Assembly: GCA_009885995.1 (NCBI GenBank)
Contig: VFJQ01000145.1
Span: 1 to 32,795 of the forward strand
DNA from: Verrucomicrobiota bacterium
GTDB lineage: Bacteria > Verrucomicrobiota > Verrucomicrobiia > Chthoniobacterales > Chthoniobacteraceae
Length of the DNA stretch: 32,795 nucleotides
Reading direction: 5' to 3'
Shown here: piece after piece, positions 22,598 through 30,474 of the stretch
How the letters are laid out: every line of letters begins with the position of its first letter
How positions within the stretch are numbered: position 1 is the stretch's first letter
Position numbers and translations under genes: made by a program
Notes under the pieces: generated by a model
Seen by the model: the letters and a program-made list of their open reading frames with translations, nothing else
Databases searched by the model: none
Told to the model about the DNA's origin: nothing

Positions 22598-23623
22598 TCA
22601 GTTCCAGGTGAGGATCACCTTGCCGCTTTGGCCTGACTTCATGGCGGCGAAGCCATGCTCGAACTCGGTGTAGTGCAACCGGTGCGTGATGACCGGCGCG
22701 ATGTCGAGGCCGCTCTGGATCATCACGCTCATCTTATACCACGTCTCATACATCTCCCGGCCGTAGATGCCTTTGATGGTTAGCATGTTGAAGACGACCT
22801 TGTTCCAGTCGATCGCGATCTCTTCGCTGGGGATGCCGAGCATCGCGATTTTTCCGCCGTGGCACATGTTGTCGATCATCTCGCGAAAGGCCGCGGGGCT
22901 GCCGCTCATCTCAAGGCCCACGTCGAAGCCTTCGTTCATCCCAAGTTCTTTCTGCACGTCGGCGAGGCTGCGGTGGGAGACGTTCACCGATACGTCCGCG
23001 CCCATCTTTTTCGCGAGGGCGAGGCGAGTGTCGTTCAAGTCGGTGACGACGACGAAGCGCGCACCGGCGTGCTTCACCACGGCCGCCGCCATGCAGCCGA
23101 TCGGGCCGGCGCCGGTGATGAGCACGTCTTCGCCGAGCACGTCGAAGCTGAGTGCGGTGTGAACGGCGTTGCCGAGCGGGTCGAAGATCGACGCCACGTC
23201 TTCGTCGATGCCGGGCTGGTGGTGCCACACGTTGGTCATCGGCAGAGCGAGGTATTCGGCGAAGGCGCCGGGGCGGTTCACGCCGATGCCGCTGGTGTGT
23301 GCGCAGAGATGGCGGCGTCCGGCGAGGCAGTTGCGGCAGCGGCCACAGACGACGTGACCTTCGCCGCTCACGATCTCGCCGGGGAAGAAGTCGTTCACGT
23401 TGCTGCCGACCGAGACGACCTCGCCGACGAACTCGTGACCGACGATCATCGGCACCGGGATGGTGCGCTGCGCCCACGCATCCCAGTTGTAGATGTGCAG
23501 GTCGGTGCCGCAGATGCCGGTCTTGTGGACGCGGATGAGCACGTCGTTGATCCCGCAGGCGGGTTCGGGGGCGTTCTTGAGTTCGAGTCCGGGCGCGGCT
23601 TTGGTTTTGACGAGGGCTTTCAT
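22598..23623 (-). CDS. tdh: L-threonine 3-dehydrogenase
   Basis: This zinc- and NAD-dependent medium-chain dehydrogenase oxidises L-threonine to 2-amino-3-oxobutyrate, the substrate of Kbl. At 341 residues it matches E. coli Tdh in length and numbering: catalytic zinc residues C38, H63 and E64, with T40 and H43 beside them, and structural zinc cysteines C93, C96, C99 and C107. The nucleotide-binding motif reads GAGPIGCMAA. The ATG at 23623 is chosen because it gives MKALVKTKAAPG, the standard Tdh start, leaving an 83-base divergent intergenic region with the XRE-cupin regulator gene. It leads the operon tdh, DUF3472, UPF0126, kbl. Confidence 0.96.
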   Translation of the reverse strand: MKALVKTKAAPGLELKNAPEPACGINDVLIRVHKTGICGTDLHIYNWDAWAQRTIPVPMIVGHEFVGEVVSVGSNVNDFFPGEIVSGEGHVVCGRCRNCLAGRRHLCAHTSGIGVNRPGAFAEYLALPMTNVWHHQPGIDEDVASIFDPLGNAVHTALSFDVLGEDVLITGAGPIGCMAAAVVKHAGARFVVVTDLNDTRLALAKKMGADVSVNVSHRSLADVQKELGMNEGFDVGLEMSGSPAAFREMIDNMCHGGKIAMLGIPSEEIAIDWNKVVFNMLTIKGIYGREMYETWYKMSVMIQSGLDIAPVITHRLHYTEFEHGFAAMKSGQSGKVILTWN

Positions 23624-23648
23624 GTCGTGCGATATGGCGGAGGAAGCG

Positions 23649-23702
23649 GCGGTATAGTAGAAGCCGACTTCCGGTAAGCAAGAGCAAGTTCCATTATACC
23701 GC
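23649..23702. promoter_or_regulatory. Symmetric pair of putative operator sites in the tdh/regulator divergent promoter
   Basis: Two 14-base half-sites lie in inverted orientation (23649-23662 and 23689-23702), agreeing at 12 of 14 positions with GCGGTATAATGGAA as the minus-strand version. Each contains a -10-like hexamer: TATAGT towards the regulator gene and TATAAT towards tdh. A protein bound at both would cover both divergent promoters. The regulator encoded at 23707 is the obvious candidate. I see no clear -35 boxes. Confidence 0.6.
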
Positions 23703-23706
23703 ACAC

Positions 23707-24294
23707 ATGTCCGCCAAACGAACCGCGACCTCCACGCCAGAGGCGATCAACGAACACCTCGGACGCCGGGTGAAGAAACTGCGTGCCGACAAGGGTTGGT
23801 CGCTCGACAGCCTTGCGACGGCCAGCGGCGTGAGTCGCTCGATGCTCAGCGAGATCGAGCGCGAGAAGGCGAACCCGACACTTGCGGTGACCTTCCGCAT
23901 CGCGACCGCGTTTGGCATGACGTTGGCGGAACTCGTGGAGGCGCCCGGTGTGCTGCCTATGATTCAGGTCGTGCGCGGGGACGATCGCGGGCAGGTCTTC
24001 CGCTCGGACAAGCAGCACCAGATCCGCACGCTCTCGCCGCTGAACCTCGAGAAGGATGTCGAGTTTTACGAAGTCGTGCTCAAGCCCGGCGGGGCCTTGC
24101 GCAGCAAGGCGCACTTCGATGGCACGCGTGAATTCCTGACCGTGCAGAAGGGGAGGGTGCGCGTGGAGAGCGCGGACGCGGCGACGGAACTCAGCGCCGG
24201 CGACTCCGCGACTTACCGGGCCGACGTTCCGCACGCGCTGGTGAATATCGGCACTGGCGAAGCGACGGTCTTCCTCGTCGATATCTACCGCTGA
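23707..24294 (+). CDS. XRE-family regulator with C-terminal cupin domain
   Basis: This 195-residue protein has an N-terminal helix-turn-helix (about residues 16-77; LGRRVKKLRADKGWSLDSLA, SRSMLSEIEREKANPTL) and a C-terminal cupin (about 110-195; EFYEVVLKPGG, TREFLTVQKGRVRV, DVPHALVNIG). This architecture is common in regulators of amino-acid and small-molecule breakdown, where the cupin senses the ligand. It is divergent from tdh across 83 bases containing a matched pair of inverted sites, so it most likely controls threonine catabolism and itself. The effector could be threonine or glycine; this is inferred. The gene ends six bases before the convergent STAND gene. Confidence 0.9.
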   Translation: MSAKRTATSTPEAINEHLGRRVKKLRADKGWSLDSLATASGVSRSMLSEIEREKANPTLAVTFRIATAFGMTLAELVEAPGVLPMIQVVRGDDRGQVFRSDKQHQIRTLSPLNLEKDVEFYEVVLKPGGALRSKAHFDGTREFLTVQKGRVRVESADAATELSAGDSATYRADVPHALVNIGTGEATVFLVDIYR

Positions 24295-24300
24295 GAGAGC

Positions 24301-25872
24301 CTAGCCGCCGCCGCCTGGGATATAGCCGCCCTTCCGCACGGGCGTCCCGCGCGCAGGGGCCGGTGTAACGATTGTCGTCGTCGCTGGACGACGCGGAGCG
24401 GGTGGCTCCACGCTGGCGGGTTTCTCGCTTTGACGTGCGGTTTCGGGGAGCTTGCGTGCCGGTTCGGTTTCAGCCGGGAGCGGCGTTGCTGGAACGGGAG
24501 TCGGCGTGGGTGGGGGTGGGGGGATGATCGTCGTGGTGACCGTGGGTTCCGGGAGGGGAGCCGGAGTGGCAGGCATCGGCGTCGGCGGGGGCGTCGCGAC
24601 AAGCACTGGCATGGGAGTGGGAGTGGCAGGTGGTGGCGTCGCAGGAGCTGGCGTCGGCGTGGCGAGCGCGACCCGAGGTTCCGGTGTGGGCGTCGGTGTC
24701 GCTGGGGTTGGAGTCGATGTCACGACTGCGGGTTCCGCGCTCGGCGTTTCGGTGCTCGGCGCGTCGGAATCAACATGGAGACCTTGCGATTGCTGCTGCT
24801 GCTGCCACAGCCACGCGCTTGCTCCGACCAGGAGCAATGCGGCGAGGGCGAGCGGCGCGCGCGAGCGCCGTGGCGCGGGTGCGGCCTCGGATACCGCGGC
24901 CGCTTCGACCACCGGAGCCGGTGCGGCTGGCGCTGGCATGAAGAAGTCAGCAGTGATCTGCGCGGCGTTGAGCTTGATCCGATGTTCGGCGAGTTCGCGC
25001 GCCTGAATGCTCAGCGTGGCAGGCGGAAAGCGGTGCTCGGGCTCGTTGCCAGCGGCGAGCCGGGGCAGAAGTTGATCGACGACGGCATCAGCGAGAAGCC
25101 CGCGCTGTGCGCCGGCACGGATGAGAACGTCGCGCGCCTGCGCCTGCGTGAAGGCGGTGAGTCGCAATTCGCTGCGGCGGAGTTGCGGGAAGAGCGTGCG
25201 CAATCCGGTGAGCTGTGGCGTGAGTTCCTCGCGCATCACGAGCAGGACGTGGACGGGCACCGGGCCGAAGTCGAATGCGTCGTCGCGCTCGGTGGCGTCC
25301 TCGATTCGCGACGCGACGCGCGACGGTGGGCGGTTTGCGGCGAGTTGGGAGAGTTCGTCGAGAAAGCGGTCGCGATGCCGCCGGGTCGTGACGTTTGCTA
25401 CGCCGGCGGCGAACGCGTCCTCGAATTGATCGAGCACGAGCACGGGCGTGACGATGCGCTGCCGCGCATTCCACCAGCGCGCGCCGGTGCGGTGAAAGAC
25501 TTCCCAAAGCGTGTCGCCCGGATTGGACTTCGGGCCGTCGAGTCCACGCGCAAGCGCGGCGGCTTCGATCGCCTCGATCACCTGCCGGCTCAGCGGTCGC
25601 TGGTCGGTGCCGGCCGACCAGTCGAGGGTGATCGGCACTGGGAGCCAATCGGGGCTGAGCGAGGGGAGCAGTCCGGCACGGATGAGCGAGGTCTTGCCCA
25701 CGGCCGCGGCGCCGGTGAGCAGCGTGAGCGCGTCGCGCTCGAGCAAATGGCGCAGTTCCTCGGTCTCGCGGCGGCGACCATGGAAGAACGGGCGATCGGC
25801 TTCGGTGTAGGGTTCCCGGCCGCGCCACGGTTGGTCTGCGGTGAGTGGGGAGGAGGATTCGGGGCCGGGCAT
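24301..25872 (-). CDS. STAND-type NTPase (nSTAND1-like) with membrane helix and proline-rich tail
   Basis: This 523-residue protein starts with the ATG at 25872, five bases after the stop of the SIR2-TIR gene. The N-terminal NTPase follows the novel-STAND plan: EADRPFFHGRRRETEELRHL, Walker A G54-AAAVGKT (residues 54-61), and Walker B with VLVLDQFEDAF (D148), then LLVMREE and a winged-helix-like region to about 310. In place of the usual WD40 or TPR sensor there is a single membrane helix (about 339-356), a polyglutamine patch and a 150-residue tail rich in Pro, Thr and Ala with many TPTP units. The tail would lie on the far side of the membrane and is possibly a cell-wall-spanning stalk. Together with the neighbour it may be the switch of a defence system. 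Confidence 0.82.
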   Translation of the reverse strand: MPGPESSSPLTADQPWRGREPYTEADRPFFHGRRRETEELRHLLERDALTLLTGAAAVGKTSLIRAGLLPSLSPDWLPVPITLDWSAGTDQRPLSRQVIEAIEAAALARGLDGPKSNPGDTLWEVFHRTGARWWNARQRIVTPVLVLDQFEDAFAAGVANVTTRRHRDRFLDELSQLAANRPPSRVASRIEDATERDDAFDFGPVPVHVLLVMREELTPQLTGLRTLFPQLRRSELRLTAFTQAQARDVLIRAGAQRGLLADAVVDQLLPRLAAGNEPEHRFPPATLSIQARELAEHRIKLNAAQITADFFMPAPAAPAPVVEAAAVSEAAPAPRRSRAPLALAALLLVGASAWLWQQQQQSQGLHVDSDAPSTETPSAEPAVVTSTPTPATPTPTPEPRVALATPTPAPATPPPATPTPMPVLVATPPPTPMPATPAPLPEPTVTTTIIPPPPPTPTPVPATPLPAETEPARKLPETARQSEKPASVEPPAPRRPATTTIVTPAPARGTPVRKGGYIPGGGG

Positions 25873-25877
25873 GGGGG

Positions 25878-27233
25878 TCAACTGTTGCGTTCCGCGCGCG
25901 CCTCGCGCACGGCTTCGACGCACTCGCGGATGAGTTGAGGTGAAGGCTGACCGCCCGGTGCGGCGAGAAGGGTGAAGTTGTTGAAAGGCGCGGGGATCGG
26001 AGCTGGCGCTGCGCCTTCGCCGACCCACACCGGCTGCACGAAGTGCCGGCTTCGCGATCCGGTTTCGTTGCGTTCGATCGCCCAGCGCCACTCATTGCGA
26101 AAGAACGCGTCGGGCTGTCCGTCGGTGGCGGGGGAGAGCAGGGGAAGGAAGAGGTCGCACTCCTTTAAGTGCTGGCGGATGCGCCGCTCGTAGCGGGGGC
26201 CGCTGGGGCCGTCATTGCGGTCGAACCACACGTCGAGCCCGGCCGCATCGAGCAGGGCGGCAAGTTGCTCGGCAGCGGTGCGATCGGCGCGCGCGGCGCT
26301 GAGATACACGGCGCCGGGCATCATCTCGGCCGGCTCGGCTGGGACGGCGTGGCCATCGGCGGTCGTGGACCAGCCGTCCTCCTGCGACGCGTGCCAGCGC
26401 TTGTGCATCTCGCGGACGAAATCGGCGCCACCGCCTTCCTCGTAGATCCACACGCGCCGGCCGTTCTCGCGCAGAAAGCGGGTGAGGGATGGATCGCGTG
26501 CGATGGTATCGCCGGCGATGACGATGGTCTGGCCGCTATCTTCCGAGAGCCGCTCGCCGTGCAGCGTGCGGAGGAAGAGGCGCAGCGCCCAGTCGGGAAG
26601 GCCGAGGCCGATCAGCAGGAGATGGCGCGTGCGCAGTTCGTCGAAGAGCTGCTCGGGCCGGTGCGCTTCGCTTTGCAGGCGATGCAGGAACTCGAGCGCG
26701 TCCTCGTCGGTGAGTGCGAAATCGGGCACGGCGTTGATACGGCCGAAGAGGTGGAAGAGCGTGGGCCGCGGGCCTTGCTGCCAGTTGCGCGGGAGGTCCG
26801 TGCTGTTCCCGAGTGAGGCGATGAGCGGTCCGGCGTCGCGCTCGCGGGTGAGTCGGATCGCGGTGGCGAGCAGAGCGTCGGGCGCGGTGGTGACGATGAG
26901 CGGGAAGTCGCGGATGTCGGCGATCTGGCGGAGCGGCTCCGGGAGTGTCGAGGCGTCGAGTCCGGCGAGAAGTTGACGGTGGAGCAGGCTGAGTTCGCGC
27001 GTGAGTTGCGCCGGGTTGCGGCCCTGGCGCCGCAGCGCGGTGGCGACTTGCGAGAGCGTCAGTCCCTCGCCGGCGAGGCCGTGGCACGCGGCGATGTGCT
27101 GGGCTGCATGTTGATCGAAGGTCGCGCCGCCGTGCGCTGGCAGAGTCGATAGCTCAGGCCCGATGATCGGCGCAGTGCGCTGGTCGGTGGCGATGAGATC
27201 GAGGAGCTCGTCCCATGGAAATTGATCTGCCAT
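25878..27233 (-). CDS. SIR2-like domain fused to TIR domain
   Basis: This 451-residue protein starts with MADQFPWDELL at 27233. The N-terminal part (about 1-230) is SIR2-like: APIIGPELSTL replaces the usual GAGxS loop, IVTTAPDALL stands where TTNYD is expected, and TLFHLFGRINAVPDF where LHG is expected. In my alignment the catalytic Asn is Ala117 and the His is Phe163, so this half may bind NAD-like ligands without cleaving them. A C-terminal TIR domain (about 306-420) has AVYLSAARADRTAAEQL, GLDVWFDRNDGP, CDLFLPLLSP and FFRNEWRWA with E381 as the candidate NADase glutamate. TIR domains of this type deplete NAD in bacterial immunity. The adjoining STAND NTPase is a likely partner. Confidence 0.85.
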   Translation of the reverse strand: MADQFPWDELLDLIATDQRTAPIIGPELSTLPAHGGATFDQHAAQHIAACHGLAGEGLTLSQVATALRRQGRNPAQLTRELSLLHRQLLAGLDASTLPEPLRQIADIRDFPLIVTTAPDALLATAIRLTRERDAGPLIASLGNSTDLPRNWQQGPRPTLFHLFGRINAVPDFALTDEDALEFLHRLQSEAHRPEQLFDELRTRHLLLIGLGLPDWALRLFLRTLHGERLSEDSGQTIVIAGDTIARDPSLTRFLRENGRRVWIYEEGGGADFVREMHKRWHASQEDGWSTTADGHAVPAEPAEMMPGAVYLSAARADRTAAEQLAALLDAAGLDVWFDRNDGPSGPRYERRIRQHLKECDLFLPLLSPATDGQPDAFFRNEWRWAIERNETGSRSRHFVQPVWVGEGAAPAPIPAPFNNFTLLAAPGGQPSPQLIRECVEAVREARAERNS

Positions 27234-27285
27234 AGCTTGGGGGGGTTCCTGCCGCACGATGCGCGGCTTGGCGAGGAAAGAAATG

Positions 27286-28251
27286 CTACAGCGGGCTGCT
27301 GGGTGTGGGCAGCGGCGCGCCTTGCTGCACGAGTTGACGATACGAGCGCGGTGGGAGGCCGTAGGCTTTGCGAAAGGCGCGGCTGAAGGCGTAGAGGCTC
27401 TCGAATCCACAGCGCTCGCCGATTTCACTCACGTTGAATTCGCTCGATTGCAGGAGCTTCGCCGCCTCGCTGAGCCGGCTCTCGCGCATGTAGCGGCCGA
27501 GGCTCACACTGAGCCGGTCGCGGAAGACCGCGCGCAGGTGGCTCACGCTGTAGCCGAGCGCTTGCGCGAGGTCGCCGATGCTCACGGCGCGGTCGAGATT
27601 TTCGCGGACGTGGCGGTTGATCTTCTCGAGGATCTGGTCGCGCAGATCGTCGCTCGAATGGATGTCGCGCCGCGCGCCGGCGATGAGCGGGAGGGTGGCG
27701 AGGTGTTCGAGCAGCCGGGCGAGCGTGTAGCTGAGAAAGAGATTGTCGCGCGTCGCGCCGCGGGGATCGACGTATTCGCCGACGAGTTGGCCGATGAGGC
27801 TCAGCGTGTGTTCATCATACACGCGCGGGGAATCGCGGAGCGTGAGGATCGGCTCGGGGTGGTGGCACTCGAAGGTGATGAAGAGCCAGTCGAGCTGGCC
27901 TTTCTGCACGTCGAGGAAATGGTGGAACTGATTCGGGAAGATGAGCGCGCCTTCGCCCGGCTGAAGCTGATAGGTCGCGCGATCGATGCGGAGTGGTGCG
28001 GCGCGTTCGAAGACCGTTACGAGTTCGAAGCGGTGGTGGTAGTTCGTGCTGACGCCTTCCGGGCGCAGCTTCGACGTGTCGGTGCGCTGGAAGAAGACGA
28101 TGTTGTCCGGCGCGAATGACTGCTCGATGCGCGTGCCGCTGAAGAGGCTCTTGGGCGAGGGGAGCTTCTTGAGGTCACGGCGGAGCGGCGTGGGTTCTTT
28201 GGCGGGTGGTTTCAAATGGGTGGCTCGGGAGGGCGCCGCGTTGCGCCGCAC
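27286..28251 (-). CDS. AraC-family transcriptional regulator
   Basis: This 321-residue regulator has an N-terminal cupin-like ligand domain (about 40-165; YHHRFELVTVFE, GEGALIFPNQFHHF) and the two helix-turn-helix units of the AraC family at the C-terminus (about 210-310; SIGDLAQALGYSVSHLRAVF, VSEIGERCGFESLYAFSRAF). The GTG at 28251 gives a sensible start, six bases after the stop of the tetraheme cytochrome gene, so the two may be cotranscribed. It also runs on towards the SIR2-TIR gene after 52 bases. The ligand and targets are unknown; the histidine-rich cupin is typical of sugar-responsive members. Confidence 0.93.
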   Translation of the reverse strand: MRRNAAPSRATHLKPPAKEPTPLRRDLKKLPSPKSLFSGTRIEQSFAPDNIVFFQRTDTSKLRPEGVSTNYHHRFELVTVFERAAPLRIDRATYQLQPGEGALIFPNQFHHFLDVQKGQLDWLFITFECHHPEPILTLRDSPRVYDEHTLSLIGQLVGEYVDPRGATRDNLFLSYTLARLLEHLATLPLIAGARRDIHSSDDLRDQILEKINRHVRENLDRAVSIGDLAQALGYSVSHLRAVFRDRLSVSLGRYMRESRLSEAAKLLQSSEFNVSEIGERCGFESLYAFSRAFRKAYGLPPRSYRQLVQQGAPLPTPSSPL

Positions 28252-28257
28252 GACAGG

Positions 28258-29382
28258 TCAGCCTTTGGCCAACTCGATCTCGATCTGCTCGAGCATCCGG
28301 CCAAAACCGTCGCCGTCGAAATTCGTCTCGTTCTTCGTGAACTCGAACAGCGCGTCGAGCGACTTCTCGATGTTCGGCGATTGCATCCCGCCTTCGTCGC
28401 GTAGCGCGATGTAGAGTCGGCGCAGACCGATCGCGAGATAGTAGCCGCGCTTCGCCGCGATGGAGGGAGACTTCGCTTTGCCGAAATCGGAGCGCGAGCC
28501 GGCGAGCGTGCGGAAGAGCTGCTTGGTCGATTCCTTCGTCCACGTCTCGGCAGCGGCGGCGCGCGCCACGCGGTCGCTGGCGGTCTGCGTGGAGCCGTAG
28601 TCCGAGCCGCCGAGCGAGCTGCCGGCGGAGGTCTTGCGCACGAGCCAGTTCAGCGCGTCGAAGCGCTCCTGCATATCCTTCACGCCGGCGGTGGCGCGCG
28701 GGTTCGGCGTGGTCTTGCTGAGCATCCAGCTCACCTCGCGCAGCGCGACGGCCTGGCCGACGAGCCAGCGGCGCGGCCCGAGCCACTCGCCTTTGTCCTT
28801 CCAGTGCGCGGTCTCGCGCGTGTCGTAATCGTCGAACTCGAACGTGAGCGGCACGTGGCCGTTGGCGACGATCTCGGGATCGAGGTTCTGGTGGCAGCCC
28901 ACGCAGGCGTTGGCGCGGCCGTAGAAATCCTTCAAGTCGCGCATCCCAATCTGCGTGCGCATGGCGTGTGTGTAGTCGGTCCGCGTGTGCGAGCGCAGCC
29001 AGAACTCCGCCGGGCCGTGGCAGCTTTCGCAAGACACGCCGTTGCCCGCCTTGGCCGGCGTGAGGTCGGGAGCGAAGAGATCCGGATTCACCGTGAGCAG
29101 CGGTGCGTGGCACACGTTGCAGCGTGCGCTGGCGTAGGCATTGGTGATGCCGAGATTCTGCGTGAGTTGCTGGCTCCATGTCGCCTGACCCATCGCCACG
29201 GCTGCATTCGCGTGTTGGTCTTTACGATGGATCTGGGTCTGGTTGTGGCCGGCGCCACCGCCGTGACAGCCGGACGTGGCGCACGATTCGACCCCGGTGA
29301 AACGGTGGCCCTCGGCGCCCGAGGCGGCTGCGGTGAACGCGAGGAAAATGACTGATTGGAGAAGACGGACCGGACGGTTCAT
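28258..29382 (-). CDS. Tetraheme c-type cytochrome (cytochrome c554-like)
   Basis: This exported protein of 374 residues has a signal peptide (about 1-22) and four heme-binding motifs: C34-ATSG-CH with a four-residue spacer, C88-NV-CH, C118-ES-CH and C160-VG-CH. The arrangement resembles cytochrome c554-type proteins (PF13435). The region after residue 190 is helical with no heme sites and includes no enzyme motif that I recognise. It would act as a periplasmic electron carrier. It is divergent from the membrane-cytochrome and decaheme genes, with which it probably forms a redox chain, over a 150-base promoter region with a spaced inverted repeat. Confidence 0.9.
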   Translation of the reverse strand: MNRPVRLLQSVIFLAFTAAASGAEGHRFTGVESCATSGCHGGGAGHNQTQIHRKDQHANAAVAMGQATWSQQLTQNLGITNAYASARCNVCHAPLLTVNPDLFAPDLTPAKAGNGVSCESCHGPAEFWLRSHTRTDYTHAMRTQIGMRDLKDFYGRANACVGCHQNLDPEIVANGHVPLTFEFDDYDTRETAHWKDKGEWLGPRRWLVGQAVALREVSWMLSKTTPNPRATAGVKDMQERFDALNWLVRKTSAGSSLGGSDYGSTQTASDRVARAAAAETWTKESTKQLFRTLAGSRSDFGKAKSPSIAAKRGYYLAIGLRRLYIALRDEGGMQSPNIEKSLDALFEFTKNETNFDGDGFGRMLEQIEIELAKG

Positions 29383-29426
29383 GGCGATTTAGTTGGGCGC
29401 GTATAGAGCCCCGACCGGCGGACGTG

Positions 29427-29494
29427 AAGCGGGAAGTTGAGTCCGGAGAAAAAAGTGCTCGGGCCCGAATGAGAAAGTTTCTGACTTCCCGCTT
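29427..29494. promoter_or_regulatory. Spaced inverted repeat in the cytochrome divergent promoter
   Basis: Perfect 11-base arms, AAGCGGGAAGT (29427-29437) and ACTTCCCGCTT (29484-29494), lie 46 bases apart in the 150-base region between the two divergent cytochrome operons. The symmetry and placement suggest binding sites for a shared regulator, possibly the nearby AraC protein. A long stem with this loop is the alternative. Confidence 0.5.
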
Positions 29495-29532
29495 GGCGAG
29501 TCGCGTCGCGGTCACTAAACGCTTTGCCCAGC

Positions 29533-30468
29533 ATGAAGCTCGACCGCTCGCACACTCCTTGGGCCATTATTATCGGCACGATTACGCTGCTCTGCGCGGC
29601 GCTTTATTTCGGTGCCCACAGCCCCACGGGCCGCATCCCGCTACTGCGCATCCCGCTGCCGGAGTGGCTGCTCGATGCGTCGTCGCCGCGAAACACCGTC
29701 GGTGCCAAGCCGCTCGGCCTCACGTTCGGCATCCTCGCGTTTCTCATCTTCCTATTCGCATCGGCGCTCGGGGTGCGGAAGAAGCGCCGGCTCTGGCGGA
29801 TCGGCAGCGTGCAGTTCTGGCTGAAGGCGCATGTCTGGCTGACGATCCTCACGATTCCCCTCGTGCTCTTTCATTGCGGCTTCCGGCTCGGCGGCACGCA
29901 CACGTCGATCCTATTCTGGCTCTACGCGATCGTGATGGTGAGCGGCTTCTTCGGCCTCGCGATGCAGCACTTCCTCCCACACATCATGATGGAGCGCCTG
30001 CCGCGCGAGTGGGTGTATGAGCAGATCCCGAATGTGCGCGCGGCGACGTTCGAGGCGGCGCTCGCGTTCACCAAGCAACTCGATGAGACGATCAAGGCGC
30101 AGCCCGCTGCGGCCGGCGGCGGCACCGCGACGATCACGGCGGCCGATGCCTCACCGAAGGTCATCCTCGAATTTCTGCGTGGCGACCTCATGCACTTCCT
30201 CGCCGACACGCGCGCCAAGCGCACCCGCCTAGCCGAGCGGCGCACGTCGGACGAAGTGCTCAAGCTGCTCCGCGTGAACGTGTCCGACAGCTACCGGCCG
30301 CAGATCGATGAGGTCAAGGCATGGTGCGACGATCACCGCATGATGGCTTACCAGGAAAGGCTGCACCACTGGCTGCACGGCTGGCTCGTCATTCACGTGC
30401 CCATTTCCTTCGTGCTGCTCGTCTGGACCGTGTGGCACATTTTCATCACCTTCACCTACCTGAACTAG
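29533..30468 (+). CDS. Membrane cytochrome b-like protein
   Basis: This 311-residue membrane protein starts at the ATG at 29533. About five hydrophobic helices are visible (residues about 10-28, 60-82, 96-116, 124-144 and 283-305), with a large soluble loop (about 145-280) containing helical, charged sequence. Paired histidines suited to b-heme binding occur in membrane helices: WLKAHVWLTILTIPLVLFHC and the C-terminal LHHWLHGWLVIHVP and WTVWHIF. It thus looks like a heme-b anchor that passes electrons across the membrane to the decaheme protein encoded six bases downstream. I cannot name a characterised family. Confidence 0.8.
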   Translation: MKLDRSHTPWAIIIGTITLLCAALYFGAHSPTGRIPLLRIPLPEWLLDASSPRNTVGAKPLGLTFGILAFLIFLFASALGVRKKRRLWRIGSVQFWLKAHVWLTILTIPLVLFHCGFRLGGTHTSILFWLYAIVMVSGFFGLAMQHFLPHIMMERLPREWVYEQIPNVRAATFEAALAFTKQLDETIKAQPAAAGGGTATITAADASPKVILEFLRGDLMHFLADTRAKRTRLAERRTSDEVLKLLRVNVSDSYRPQIDEVKAWCDDHRMMAYQERLHHWLHGWLVIHVPISFVLLVWTVWHIFITFTYLN

Positions 30469-30474
30469 ACCGCC

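Noticed and set aside
24301..24780. Proline/threonine-rich low-complexity tail as a repeat element or separate gene
   Set aside because: It is in frame with the STAND protein and follows its membrane helix, as expected for a stalk.
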